33,413 bases of DNA from Fimenecus sp036652055 (GCA_036652055.1 JAVVWP010000019.1:1-33413); one strand, 5' to 3'. Numbered from the stretch's first letter, positions 8,491 through 16,459 are shown. The notes: a model not told the origin generated them from the sequence alone. Program-made: numbers and translations.

Positions 8491-9216
8491 TTATTTTAAA
8501 AGACTTGCAGCGTCTGTGTCAAGCAAAACAACAACATCGTGATGAAATTGTAAAATTGAAGCAGGGCATTTAGAGTCAACAAAGCCATTAATCATAGCGG
8601 CGACAGCCTCAGCCTTAGATTTTCCCGTTGCTATCAAAACGATTTTTTTAGCGTTCATAATTGAACCAACACCCATAGTCAGTGCATAATGTGGCATTGG
8701 ATTTTCATCAAAATATTGTGAGTTAGCAGCAATTGTGCTGTCGGTTAGTTTAATTTTAAAAGCGCCCTTAGTGAAATAATCATTTGGCTCGTTAAATCCG
8801 ATATGCCCATTTTGACCAATACCTAAAAGTTGAATATCAATTTTCCCAGCATCAATTATAGCATCGTCATAACTTTTACATTCTTTTTCAATATCCGCTG
8901 CATTTCCATCAAGAAAGTGAACATTTTCTTCTTTAATATCAGTCATATTGAAAAGTTCGTTATGCATAAATGAATAATAGCTGTTTTTGTCAGCCTTTGG
9001 CAATCCAACATATTCATCAAGATTATATGTTTTAACATTTTTCAAACTTACATTGCCTTTTTTGCATTCGCCATAAATATATTTATATGTAGGAATTGGT
9101 GAAGCACCTGTCGCAAGCCCTAAAACAATTTGTGGATTTAGATTAATAGCATTAACAAAAATTTTACCAGCAGCCTCGCCGATTTGCTCAGCATTATCAA
9201 AAATTTTAATTTCCAT
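8491..9216 (-). CDS. nagB: Glucosamine-6-phosphate deaminase
   Basis: The enzyme converts glucosamine-6-phosphate to fructose-6-phosphate and ammonia, the entry point of amino sugars into glycolysis. The 241-residue protein has the phosphate loop LGLATGASPIPTY, the catalytic TYNLDEYVGL motif, and the GIGQNGHIGFNEP motif with the active-site histidine. The frame is open seven codons further upstream, but AAGGGGA precedes the ATG at 9216, which gives the standard MEIKIF start. It is monocistronic, with its own promoter and terminator. nagA is not in the window. It fits use of N-acetylglucosamine released by the GH89 enzyme encoded at 30733-32802. Confidence 0.96.
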   Translation of the reverse strand: MEIKIFDNAEQIGEAAGKIFVNAINLNPQIVLGLATGASPIPTYKYIYGECKKGNVSLKNVKTYNLDEYVGLPKADKNSYYSFMHNELFNMTDIKEENVHFLDGNAADIEKECKSYDDAIIDAGKIDIQLLGIGQNGHIGFNEPNDYFTKGAFKIKLTDSTIAANSQYFDENPMPHYALTMGVGSIMNAKKIVLIATGKSKAEAVAAMINGFVDSKCPASILQFHHDVVVLLDTDAASLLK

Positions 9217-9282
9217 AATTTTCCCCTTATGTGACAAAAATCGTCAAATATTAATTGCCTTCAATATAAAAGCAACATCAAT

Positions 9283-9310
9283 ATTATATCATAACTCAAA
9301 TAAATTTCAA
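9283..9310 (-). promoter_or_regulatory. Promoter for nagB
   Basis: On the minus strand, TTGAAA (9310-9305), 16 bases, then TATAAT (9288-9283). The leader to the start codon is about 60 bases. No obvious operator was seen. Confidence 0.6.
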
Positions 9311-9346
9311 TCTTTAATTTTTATTACTTTTTATGTAAAGAGATTT

Positions 9347-9356
9347 ATGATACAAT
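9347..9356 (+). promoter_or_regulatory. Possible extended -10 for the acpS operon
   Basis: TGA-TACAAT ends 31 bases before the acpS ATG. The -35 region (TTTTTA) is poor, so the call rests on the extended -10. Confidence 0.35.
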
Positions 9357-9387
9357 AATATAAAACAGGATAACGGAAGGTGAGTTT

Positions 9388-9762
9388 ATGATAACTAACG
9401 GAATAGACTTAATAGAAATAGAGCGTATAAAAAAGTCGCTTGAAAGCCCGTCTTTTTTTGAAAAAGTATTTGGCGAAGAAGAAAAGAAAGAGCTAATAAA
9501 GAAAAACATTCCATGTGAGAGTGTCGCAGGGGCGTTTGCCGCAAAAGAGGCGTTTTCTAAAGCACTCAAAACGGGCATCAGGAACTTTTCACTTTCAGAG
9601 GTTCAAGTTTTACATGATGAGCTTGGAGCGCCATATTTAAGTCTTAGTGGAAATGCTCTTGAGATATCAAAAAAGAAAAATCTGTCTTTTGCACTTAGCA
9701 TTACTCATACAAAAGAATATGCAGCAGCGTTTGTGACTGCATTTACAAATGAGAGGAACTAA
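9388..9762 (+). CDS. acpS: Holo-[acyl-carrier-protein] synthase
   Basis: The enzyme transfers 4'-phosphopantetheine from coenzyme A to acyl carrier protein. The 124-residue protein has the two AcpS motifs: GIDLIEIERI with Mg ligand D7, and AGAFAAKEAFSKAL with E54. GGAAGGTGAG precedes the ATG. It opens a four-gene cluster whose next gene starts four bases after the acpS stop. The order acpS, lipoprotein, mazF recalls the Bacillus subtilis acpS-ydcC-alr-ndoAI-ndoA locus. Confidence 0.94.
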   Translation: MITNGIDLIEIERIKKSLESPSFFEKVFGEEEKKELIKKNIPCESVAGAFAAKEAFSKALKTGIRNFSLSEVQVLHDELGAPYLSLSGNALEISKKKNLSFALSITHTKEYAAAFVTAFTNERN

Positions 9763-9766
9763 AAAA

Positions 9767-11308
9767 ATGATAAGAATATTAACATATAATGAAATAAAAG
9801 AAATCGAAGCAAAGGCAGATAAAAGTGGAATTTCATATTTAAGGCTTATGGAAAATGCAGGCTCAGCAGCAGCAAAAGAAATCAGAAATAGATTTGACGA
9901 AACCAACAAACGAAATGTGGCTGTAATATGTGGAAAAGGCAAAAATGGTGGCGATGGCTTTGTCATAGCGAGAAAGCTTTTTGAAAATGGATACAATGTC
10001 ACGGTATTTTTAGCAATGGGCGTTCCAACCGCACAAACTTCAATAGAAATGTTTGAAAATGTCAGAGCTATGAATATAAATATAGAAATGATTGATGAGG
10101 ATAGGCTAAAGCTCAAATTCAAGCTTTCAAAGTTTGATATTATAATTGATGCAATATTCGGCACAGGCTTTGTGGGCGAAACCGATATTAAGCTTTCAGG
10201 AATAATCGATGTAATAAATCAGTCAACCGCTTATGTTGTTAGCATTGATTTGCCAAGCGGAATGTATACCGATACAAGTGTGCTGTCAAATGCCATTGTA
10301 AGACCAGATTTAACTATAACTGTAATTGCTTTAAAAAGTTCTTTGGTGCTTTCACCAACTGCACAAATAGCAGGCGAAAAAGTTGTTATTTCAATAGGTA
10401 TTTCCGAAGAAATTTTAAATTCATATAACAGCATCTACTCGCTTAATTTAGAAGATATAAAAAAGAACTTTATAAAGCGTAATGAAAATTCAAACAAAGG
10501 TGATTATGGCACAGGGCTTATAATTGGCGGAAGCTATGAAATGCCTGGAGCTGCACTACTTAGTACATCTTCAGCAATAGAATGTGGAATAGGCTTAGTA
10601 AAATCAGCGTTTCCCGATATGGCATATTCAGCAATTAGTTCATCTATAAATGAAAAAGTGTTAATTCCTCTTTTCTCAAACCGATTTGGCAGAATTTCTG
10701 CTCTCTCATCTAAGCGAATTTTAGATGAAATAAATATTTCTGATGCAACTTTAATCGGCGTTGGAATGGGAAATGACTATGACACAAAAGAGATAGTGAA
10801 AATAGTTTGTGAAAACATAAAAAATCCGATAATAATTGATGCTGATGGTCTAAATGTACTATCTGATGACATAAATATAATTAACCGAATTGATGCCCTA
10901 AAAATAATCACTCCGCATCCTGGCGAAGCTGCAAGGCTCTTGAAATGCACAGTGGCTGATGTCCAGAATGATAGAATAGCTGCCTCTAAAAAGCTTTATG
11001 AATTAACAGGTGCGGTTGTTGTTTTAAAAGGCAGCGGAACTGTAATAACTGCAAATGGTGAGGATTTTTATATCAATAGAAATGGCAATTCGGGTATGGC
11101 AACTGCTGGTAGCGGTGACACTCTCTCAGGAATGATGTTAGCATTTTTGTCAGGGGGAATGTCTGCGTTTTCTGCAGCGGTTTCGGCAGTTTATATTCAC
11201 GGTATGGCAGGTGATAAGGTAGCAAAAAATAATTCTAAAATGGCAACAACTCCAACAAAAATTATAGCAGAATTACAGAATGTCCTTTTAAATTTTGAAG
11301 AAAAATAA
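9767..11308 (+). CDS. nnr: Bifunctional NAD(P)H-hydrate epimerase / ADP-dependent NAD(P)H-hydrate dehydratase
   Basis: This repair enzyme fuses two activities that restore damaged NADH and NADPH hydrates. The N-terminal YjeF_N epimerase part (about 1-215) shows GKGKNGGDGF at 56-65. The C-terminal ribokinase-like dehydratase (about 240-513) shows PHPGEAARLL and the AGSGDTLSGM anion-hole motif. Total length is 513 residues, as usual for the bacterial fusion. The frame opens six codons earlier, inside the end of acpS, but GAGAGGA (9750-9756) lies 10 bases before the ATG at 9767, which gives the MIRILTYNEI start. It follows acpS by four bases and is cotranscribed with it. Confidence 0.94.
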   Translation: MIRILTYNEIKEIEAKADKSGISYLRLMENAGSAAAKEIRNRFDETNKRNVAVICGKGKNGGDGFVIARKLFENGYNVTVFLAMGVPTAQTSIEMFENVRAMNINIEMIDEDRLKLKFKLSKFDIIIDAIFGTGFVGETDIKLSGIIDVINQSTAYVVSIDLPSGMYTDTSVLSNAIVRPDLTITVIALKSSLVLSPTAQIAGEKVVISIGISEEILNSYNSIYSLNLEDIKKNFIKRNENSNKGDYGTGLIIGGSYEMPGAALLSTSSAIECGIGLVKSAFPDMAYSAISSSINEKVLIPLFSNRFGRISALSSKRILDEINISDATLIGVGMGNDYDTKEIVKIVCENIKNPIIIDADGLNVLSDDINIINRIDALKIITPHPGEAARLLKCTVADVQNDRIAASKKLYELTGAVVVLKGSGTVITANGEDFYINRNGNSGMATAGSGDTLSGMMLAFLSGGMSAFSAAVSAVYIHGMAGDKVAKNNSKMATTPTKIIAELQNVLLNFEEK

Positions 11309-11314
11309 TCTAAA

Positions 11315-11361
11315 AAGGAGGAAAGCGTTTACGCAAAGCTTTTCTTGATTTTTGCGTAATG
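11315..11361 (+). promoter_or_regulatory. SD, hairpin and start codon arrangement of the lipoprotein gene
   Basis: A strong SD, AAGGAGG (11315-11321), lies 37 bases before the only usable ATG (11359). Between them, TTACGCAAA (11329-11337) pairs perfectly with TTTGCGTAA (11351-11359) around a 13-base loop. Folding the 9-bp stem leaves seven bases between SD and AUG, the ideal distance. No in-frame ATG, GTG or TTG lies nearer the SD. Confidence 0.55.
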
Positions 11362-11907
11362 CAAAACAACAAAATGAAAAAAATCCTCTGCATTTTATTG
11401 GCTTTTATAGCAATTTTTTGCGGATGTGAAAATACAAAAGGATTTTTAAATAAAAGGATAAACATAGAAAAGTTAGAACCACTAAAAACTACATTCAGTG
11501 GTGAAATAACTATAAAAATCAAAGATGAACAGTTCAAGGCAACTATTGATTTTAATAAGGCAAGTAGCGAAACATTAATATATACCTACCCTGAAAGTAT
11601 TAGTGGCTTAACAATAACAAAGACGCAGGGGGAGAGTAAACTCACCTATTTAGGTCTTAGTTATAAGGCACAAAACAATTTTATGCCACAAAATTTTGTC
11701 TTAGAAATCATTGATAGCGTGATAGAAACATTAAGCGATAAAACACTTTATAAGGTAAAACTAATTGACAGCGGAATTCTTTATACTTCTAATGATAAAG
11801 AAAATGGCTTTGAACTTTTAAGAGATGCAGAAAATATGAATATAATCTCAATTAATATTCCAAATAGCAATATATTAATAACCTTTGACACCTATGAAAG
11901 CAGTTAA
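11359..11907 (+). CDS. Small predicted lipoprotein, unknown function
   Basis: This 182-residue protein has a short basic N-terminus, a hydrophobic core (ILCILLAFIAIF) and a cysteine after it (FCGC-EN), so it is probably a lipoprotein, although the lipobox is not ideal. The mature part is predicted mostly beta strand (for example FSGEITIKIKDEQFKATIDF) and resembles LolA-type or YdcC-like folds only in general character. Its place between acpS/nnr and mazF is where Bacillus subtilis has the lipoprotein gene ydcC, so it may be a distant counterpart; that is inference from position. The start depends on the unusual leader at 11315-11361. The alternative ATG at 11374 has no SD. Confidence 0.7.
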   Translation: MQNNKMKKILCILLAFIAIFCGCENTKGFLNKRINIEKLEPLKTTFSGEITIKIKDEQFKATIDFNKASSETLIYTYPESISGLTITKTQGESKLTYLGLSYKAQNNFMPQNFVLEIIDSVIETLSDKTLYKVKLIDSGILYTSNDKENGFELLRDAENMNIISINIPNSNILITFDTYESS

Positions 11908-12010
11908 AGCTTCAAAATTAAGCCTTATAAATAATGCCTCCTTGCATTTTTTGTAACATTTCCTCTAAAATTGAATAAAATGTATTGCTCCCCAAAAGTT
12001 TATGTTTATT

Positions 12011-12055
12011 AAGGTAATAGTCGGGCTAAAATAAAGCTAAAGACAAAATTACCTT
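12011..12055 (+). promoter_or_regulatory. Inverted repeat just upstream of the mazF SD
   Basis: AAGGTAAT (12011-12018) and ATTACCTT (12048-12055) are perfectly complementary. Inside them GTC/GAC and GCT/AGC can extend an interrupted stem to an AAAATAA loop. The structure ends one base before the SD (GGAG at 12057-12060). It could be an mRNA control hairpin or an operator. Confidence 0.45.
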
Positions 12056-12070
12056 TGGAGAGTGATTAAA

Positions 12071-12421
12071 ATGACAATAAAAAGAGGGGAAATCTATTAT
12101 GCGGATTTAAGTCCTGTTGTAGGTTCAGAGCAGGGCGGAGTAAGACCCGTACTTATAGTTCAAAACGATGTTGGTAATAAATTCAGCCCAACTGTAATAG
12201 CGGCGGCGATAACAAGCCAAAAATACAAAACTCAGCTACCAACGCACATAAGTGTAAATGCCGATAATTGTGGACTGCAAAAGGACTCAATTGTACTTTT
12301 AGAGCAAGTTAGAACGCTTGACAAAAAACGCTTAAAGGAAAAAATGGGCAATTTACCAGATGGTGAAATGAATAAAATAAACAGGGCATTATCAGTAAGC
12401 TTTGGTCTTAACATTATGTAA
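12071..12421 (+). CDS. mazF: MazF/PemK-type mRNA interferase, no antitoxin partner
   Basis: This 116-residue toxin of the Bacillus EndoA (NdoA) type cuts single-stranded mRNA at short sequences. The family N-terminus KRGEIYYADLSPVVGSEQGG with RPVLIVQND, the SPTVI-AAITS stretch and the LEQVRTLDKKRL segment are all present, so the protein looks intact. A GTG at 12062 is too near the SD GGAG; the ATG at 12071 is properly spaced. The 163 bases between the lipoprotein stop and this start hold no reading frame for an ndoAI/mazE-like antitoxin, and the alr gene usual in this locus is also missing. Control may therefore come from an antitoxin elsewhere or from the hairpin at 12011-12055. Confidence 0.93.
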   Translation: MTIKRGEIYYADLSPVVGSEQGGVRPVLIVQNDVGNKFSPTVIAAAITSQKYKTQLPTHISVNADNCGLQKDSIVLLEQVRTLDKKRLKEKMGNLPDGEMNKINRALSVSFGLNIM

Positions 12422-12436
12422 TTTATATTAAAAACA

Positions 12437-12478
12437 AATATCCGCCGATGTACAAGTAAAAGTACATTAGCGGATATT
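12437..12478. terminator. Bidirectional terminator between mazF and the ferritin-like gene
   Basis: AATATCCGC pairs with GCGGATATT and GATGTAC with GTACATT, giving a 16-bp stem with one mismatch around an 8-base loop. ATTATTTT follows on the plus strand. It serves the two convergent genes. The right arm contains TACAT, the cut site of Bacillus MazF, though it is paired here. Confidence 0.75.
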
Positions 12479-12496
12479 ATTTTGCACTCTATTATC

Positions 12497-12901
12497 CTAA
12501 CAGTCCTCATTTAATAAATACATAAGCCGAATTGCGTGAACATTTTCATCAGTTTTAGCTAAGTAATAAGTCCATCTAAGAGTTGACATATTTTTGTTTG
12601 TGCTAACAAAATGTCTGTCATATTTTCGATAATCTCCGCTTTCATCTAAAATGCGGTCTTTTAAAATGTCACAGTATGTTCCACTTAAAACGATGGGAGG
12701 AATAGTAGGCTCAAATTTTCTTCCGGTTATCTGGCTGTATATTTTGTTAAACATATCTGCGTGTGACTTTTCATCTGCTGAAAACTCTAAAAGCAGTTTT
12801 TTTGCCATTTCGGTAGGAGCAATTTTTGAAAGTGCAATATAGAGAGCAGCGTCGCCGAGTTCAGCGGTAATGTATGTTTGCAAATCTTTGGTTACTTGCA
12901 T
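12497..12901 (-). CDS. Ferritin-like di-iron protein (rubrerythrin-type, no rubredoxin domain)
   Basis: This 134-residue four-helix protein has the pattern of di-iron carboxylates: E14 in helix 1, E44 and H47 in DEKSH, E87 in the third helix, and E119 and H122 in DENVH. It lacks the C-terminal rubredoxin domain of true rubrerythrins. Such proteins act in peroxide or iron handling, but the substrate is unknown. A TTG three codons upstream abuts the SD, so I use the ATG at 12901, nine bases after AGAAGG. That SD is the 3' arm of a long hairpin (12911-12953). The gene lies 77 bases behind an ABC exporter operon on the same strand and could be read through from it. Confidence 0.82.
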   Translation of the reverse strand: MQVTKDLQTYITAELGDAALYIALSKIAPTEMAKKLLLEFSADEKSHADMFNKIYSQITGRKFEPTIPPIVLSGTYCDILKDRILDESGDYRKYDRHFVSTNKNMSTLRWTYYLAKTDENVHAIRLMYLLNEDC

Positions 12902-12910
12902 TAAAAACAA

Positions 12911-12953
12911 CCTTCTTTCATAGTTTAATGATATATCATTCTATGAGAGAAGG
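12911..12953 (-). promoter_or_regulatory. Long inverted repeat covering the SD of the ferritin-like gene
   Basis: In the minus-strand mRNA a 13-base arm at 12953-12941 pairs with the arm at 12923-12911 at 12 of 13 positions. The inner 14 bases are a perfect palindrome, AATGATATATCATT (12927-12940), with a 3-base bulge beside it. The SD AGAAGG (12916-12911) is wholly in the stem. TTGTTTTT follows the 3' arm, so it could also act as an attenuator or terminator for the upstream ABC operon. The AATGAT/ATCATT halves resemble Fur-type half sites, spaced by two bases instead of one. Confidence 0.65.
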
Positions 12954-12978
12954 CGTAAAAAGGTGAATTCAAATTTTG

Positions 12979-14706
12979 TTATTCTTCGTCAAACTGGCTG
13001 TAATAAAGCTGTTTATAAAAGCCATTTTCTTTTTCTAAAAGCTCATTATGAGAGCCTTTTTCTATTATTTGACCGTCTTTCATAACAAGAATTATATCAG
13101 CATTTTTAATTGTAGAAAGTCTGTGAGCAACAATAAAAGCAGTTTTACCTTGCATTAATTCTAAAAGCGACTTTTGAATTTTTATTTCTGTTCGTGTATC
13201 AATATTGCTTGTCGCTTCGTCTAATATAAGCATCGGCGGATTTGTAAGCATTACTCTTGCGATACATAAAAGCTGTTTTTGACCTTCTGAAAGGTTATCG
13301 CTGTTTTCAGAAATAATAGTATTATATCCATTAGGCAGTTTTTTTATAAAGCTGTGCGCTCTGGCGTTTTTAGCAGCATTTATTACGCTTTCATAGTTTG
13401 CGTTAGTATTTCCATAAGCAATATTATCATAAATAGTTCCAGAAAATAGCCAAGAGTCTTGAAGAACCATACCAAATTTTCGCCTAAGGCTTGTCCTTGT
13501 AATTTCTGTTATGTCATAATCATCAATTTTTATTTTGCCACCGTCACACTCATAAAACCGCATTAAAAGATTGATAAGAGTAGTTTTTCCACAGCCAGTT
13601 GGGCCAACAATTGCAACTGTTTGACCACTTTTTATATCTAAATTCAAATCTTTTATGAATTTTTGATTGCTATATGAAAATTCAAGGTTAGAAATTTTAA
13701 TATTTCCTTTAATTGATTTAATTCCATAAAGCCCTTTATCGGGAGTTTGCTCAGGCAGGTCTAAAAAATCAAAAATCCGTTTAGCACTTGAAAGAGCATT
13801 TTGAAATTCAGTAATAACACTTGAAATTTCATTAAAAGGTTTTGTGTATTGCGAGCAGTATGCAAGTGCAGAGGCGATAGCGCCAACCGTTATAATGCCA
13901 CTAACTGCAAATATTGAGCCTAAAATGCCAACAACTGCATATACAATCGAGTTGACAAATCGAGTGCAAGGGTTTGAAAGAGCAGAATAAAAATGAGCTT
14001 TAATGCCTACTTTTTCCAAATCATTATTTATGATTTTAAATCGTTCTAATTCATCATTCCCTTTGTTGAATGCACTTACAACAAAAGCACCATCAATCAT
14101 TTCAGAAGAAAGAGAGGTGAGATTACCTCTAAGTTTTGCCTGCTGAGTATACTTCTTATGCGTTTTTTTAGCAATAAAAGACGACATAAAAAGCGAAAGG
14201 GGAGTTAGAATTATAACCGAAAGTGCAAGATATTGGTTAATCGAAAACATTAAAGCTATTGTTCCAATAATAGTCATAATACTTGTAAAGGTTTGAGTAA
14301 AGCCCTGCAAAAGTCCTGTTGACACAATTTCAATATCATTAATAACAGTGCTTATAATATCCCCGTGAGGAATTTCATCAATACTTTTAAGCGATACCTT
14401 TGTGAGCTTTGAAAAAGTGTCGCTTCTAAGCTTTTCAACTGTTTTATATGAAAGCGAATTTATTAAAAGCGACATAAGCCATTGAAAAAAAGCAGAAAGC
14501 ACAATAACCGTAGAAAGCGTAATAAGAACTTTAAAAAGCATAGAAAAGTTTACATCATTTATGCCTATAATGTTATCAACACTTTTACCGATTAAAATAG
14601 GCACTAATAGAGATAAAAATACTCCTAAAAATGCGAAAACAGTAGCTAAAATCAAGCTTAATTTGAATTGCTTTATATATTTCAAAAGTCGTTTTAATGT
14701 TTTCAT
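12979..14706 (-). CDS. ABC exporter half-transporter B (catalytic-site subunit)
   Basis: This 575-residue half-transporter has an N-terminal six-helix export domain (about 15-300) and a nucleotide-binding domain. Walker A is GPTGCGKT (368-375), the signature is the altered LSEGQ (472-476), and Walker B ends in the normal D496-E497 (LILDEATS), with the switch histidine in VAHRLST. Its partner, encoded just upstream, has a normal signature but lacks the Walker B glutamate. This reciprocal pattern is typical of heterodimeric exporters such as TM287/288, BmrCD and LmrCD, which have one active and one degenerate ATP site. The ATG overlaps the end of the partner gene by four bases. Substrate is unknown: drug, lipid or peptide are possible. 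Confidence 0.9.
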   Translation of the reverse strand: MKTLKRLLKYIKQFKLSLILATVFAFLGVFLSLLVPILIGKSVDNIIGINDVNFSMLFKVLITLSTVIVLSAFFQWLMSLLINSLSYKTVEKLRSDTFSKLTKVSLKSIDEIPHGDIISTVINDIEIVSTGLLQGFTQTFTSIMTIIGTIALMFSINQYLALSVIILTPLSLFMSSFIAKKTHKKYTQQAKLRGNLTSLSSEMIDGAFVVSAFNKGNDELERFKIINNDLEKVGIKAHFYSALSNPCTRFVNSIVYAVVGILGSIFAVSGIITVGAIASALAYCSQYTKPFNEISSVITEFQNALSSAKRIFDFLDLPEQTPDKGLYGIKSIKGNIKISNLEFSYSNQKFIKDLNLDIKSGQTVAIVGPTGCGKTTLINLLMRFYECDGGKIKIDDYDITEITRTSLRRKFGMVLQDSWLFSGTIYDNIAYGNTNANYESVINAAKNARAHSFIKKLPNGYNTIISENSDNLSEGQKQLLCIARVMLTNPPMLILDEATSNIDTRTEIKIQKSLLELMQGKTAFIVAHRLSTIKNADIILVMKDGQIIEKGSHNELLEKENGFYKQLYYSQFDEE

Positions 14707-16430
14707 TTTGATGCCACCTCACTTGTAGAAAGCTGTGACAAACAAATTTCTTTATACACTTCATCTTTTTCTAAAAGCTCGCTGTGAGTTCCAATTCCAC
14801 AAATTTTACCATTGTCTAAAACTATAATCTTATCAGCATTTTTTATTGAGCTAATTCTTTGAGAAACAATAATTACAGTAGTATCAAAAAGGTCATTGCT
14901 TATAGATTTTCTTAGAGCCTTTTCCGTTACAAAATCAAGTGCAGATGAAGAATTATCTAAAATAAGAATTTGCGGTTTGCCAACAATAGCCCTTGCAATT
15001 GTAAGTCTTTGCTTTTGACCACCCGAAAGATTTTTACCATTTTCAGCTATTTTCATATCAAGCCCGTCTGGAGAAGACATAACAAAGGCAAAAGCCTGTG
15101 CAGTCTTTAAAGCTGAAATCAATTCTTCGTCTGTCGCATTCTTATCGCCATACAAAAGATTATCACGAACACTTCCACTAAAAAGCACGCTCTTTTGCGT
15201 TACCGTATGAATTGCTTTTCTAAGAATATCAAATTTATAGGCTTTAACATTTTTAGAAAAAACCAATACTTCACCGCTGTCAACATCAAAAAATCTTGGA
15301 ATGAGATTAACGAGTGCAGTTTTTCCGCTTCCTGTGCCACCTATTATGCCGACGGTTTCTCCCATTTCGATTTTAAAGCTGATATTTGACAACACTTTTT
15401 CAGATGCCTTTGCAAATGAAAAGTCAACATTTTTAAACTCGATAGCACTTTTAGTAAAGTCCAAATCAAAGCTTGAATTATTTTCATCAGATAGGGTAGG
15501 CTCAAAGTCTAAAATTTCTTTAACTCTTGAATAGCTTGCAAACGCCTTAGAAAATATTATAATCACATTAGAAAAAACAATGATAGACAGTAAAATTTGT
15601 GTCATATAATTTGTGAATGCAACAATTTGACCTTGAGAAAGAAAACCGCTATTAACATTTTTCCCGCCAAAGAAAAGAATAGCAACAATTGAAAGGTTGA
15701 TAATAGCAAAAGTAATCGGATTTAAAAGTGCTGAAATCTTTGCAACTCTAAGACTGCAAGCAGTTAAATCAGAGTTTGACTTATTAAACTTTGCTTTTTC
15801 GTGCTTGGATTTTGAAAATGCCCTAATAACACGAATTCCCGATAAATTTTCATTAACTATTTTAGAAATTCCATCAAGCATACCTTGAATTTTTTTATAC
15901 ATCGGCAGACTTTTCATTAAAATAAAATATAAAACTAAGCTAACAATAACAGCAGAAACAAAAAATATAATTGACATTTTGGCATCAAGAGCAAAAGCCA
16001 TAACAAGCGAACCTGCAATCAGAAAAGGCGAGCGAAACACAAGCCTAATAAGCATTGCAACAGCTAATTGTATTTGATTAACATCATTGTTTATTCGGGT
16101 TGTAAGGGTTGATGGGCTAAAATAGTTAATATCCAAATTTGACATTTTTCCTATTTTTTCAAACATATCATTACGCATATGCGTTCCGACGCCTTGTTGA
16201 GCAACAGCTGCATAATATTGACAAATTACAGCAAATATAAGGCTTGTTACGCTAATTAAAAGCAAAAGCCCACCCATTTTTAAAATATAATTAACATCAG
16301 AATTCCGAATTCCGACATCAATAATTTTCACCATAACAAGCGGAACTAAAAGCTCTAATATAGCTTCAGTCAGTTTGAAAAGTGGACCTAATATAAATTC
16401 TTTTTTATAAAGCTTAAAATACTTTTTCAT
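14703..16430 (-). CDS. ABC exporter half-transporter A (degenerate-site subunit)
   Basis: This 575-residue half-transporter has a six-helix membrane domain (about 12-300). Walker A is GGTGSGKT (364-371) and the signature LSGGQKQR (468-475) is canonical, but the catalytic glutamate after Walker B is asparagine (D492-N493 in LILDNSSSALD) and the switch histidine is replaced (SQRIS instead of AHRLS). It should thus contribute its signature to the active site and its own Walker motifs to the inactive one. It is the first gene of the pair and overlaps its partner by four bases, so the two are translationally coupled. The SD AAAAGGTG precedes the ATG. Both proteins have the same length, consistent with duplication. 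Confidence 0.9.
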   Translation of the reverse strand: MKKYFKLYKKEFILGPLFKLTEAILELLVPLVMVKIIDVGIRNSDVNYILKMGGLLLLISVTSLIFAVICQYYAAVAQQGVGTHMRNDMFEKIGKMSNLDINYFSPSTLTTRINNDVNQIQLAVAMLIRLVFRSPFLIAGSLVMAFALDAKMSIIFFVSAVIVSLVLYFILMKSLPMYKKIQGMLDGISKIVNENLSGIRVIRAFSKSKHEKAKFNKSNSDLTACSLRVAKISALLNPITFAIINLSIVAILFFGGKNVNSGFLSQGQIVAFTNYMTQILLSIIVFSNVIIIFSKAFASYSRVKEILDFEPTLSDENNSSFDLDFTKSAIEFKNVDFSFAKASEKVLSNISFKIEMGETVGIIGGTGSGKTALVNLIPRFFDVDSGEVLVFSKNVKAYKFDILRKAIHTVTQKSVLFSGSVRDNLLYGDKNATDEELISALKTAQAFAFVMSSPDGLDMKIAENGKNLSGGQKQRLTIARAIVGKPQILILDNSSSALDFVTEKALRKSISNDLFDTTVIIVSQRISSIKNADKIIVLDNGKICGIGTHSELLEKDEVYKEICLSQLSTSEVASK

Positions 16431-16459
16431 TTTTAAAACACCTTTTAAAAGATATTAAT

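Noticed and set aside
11908..12070. Search for a MazE/NdoAI-like antitoxin gene before mazF
   Set aside because: The 163-base gap has no start with an SD and no frame of useful length on the plus strand.
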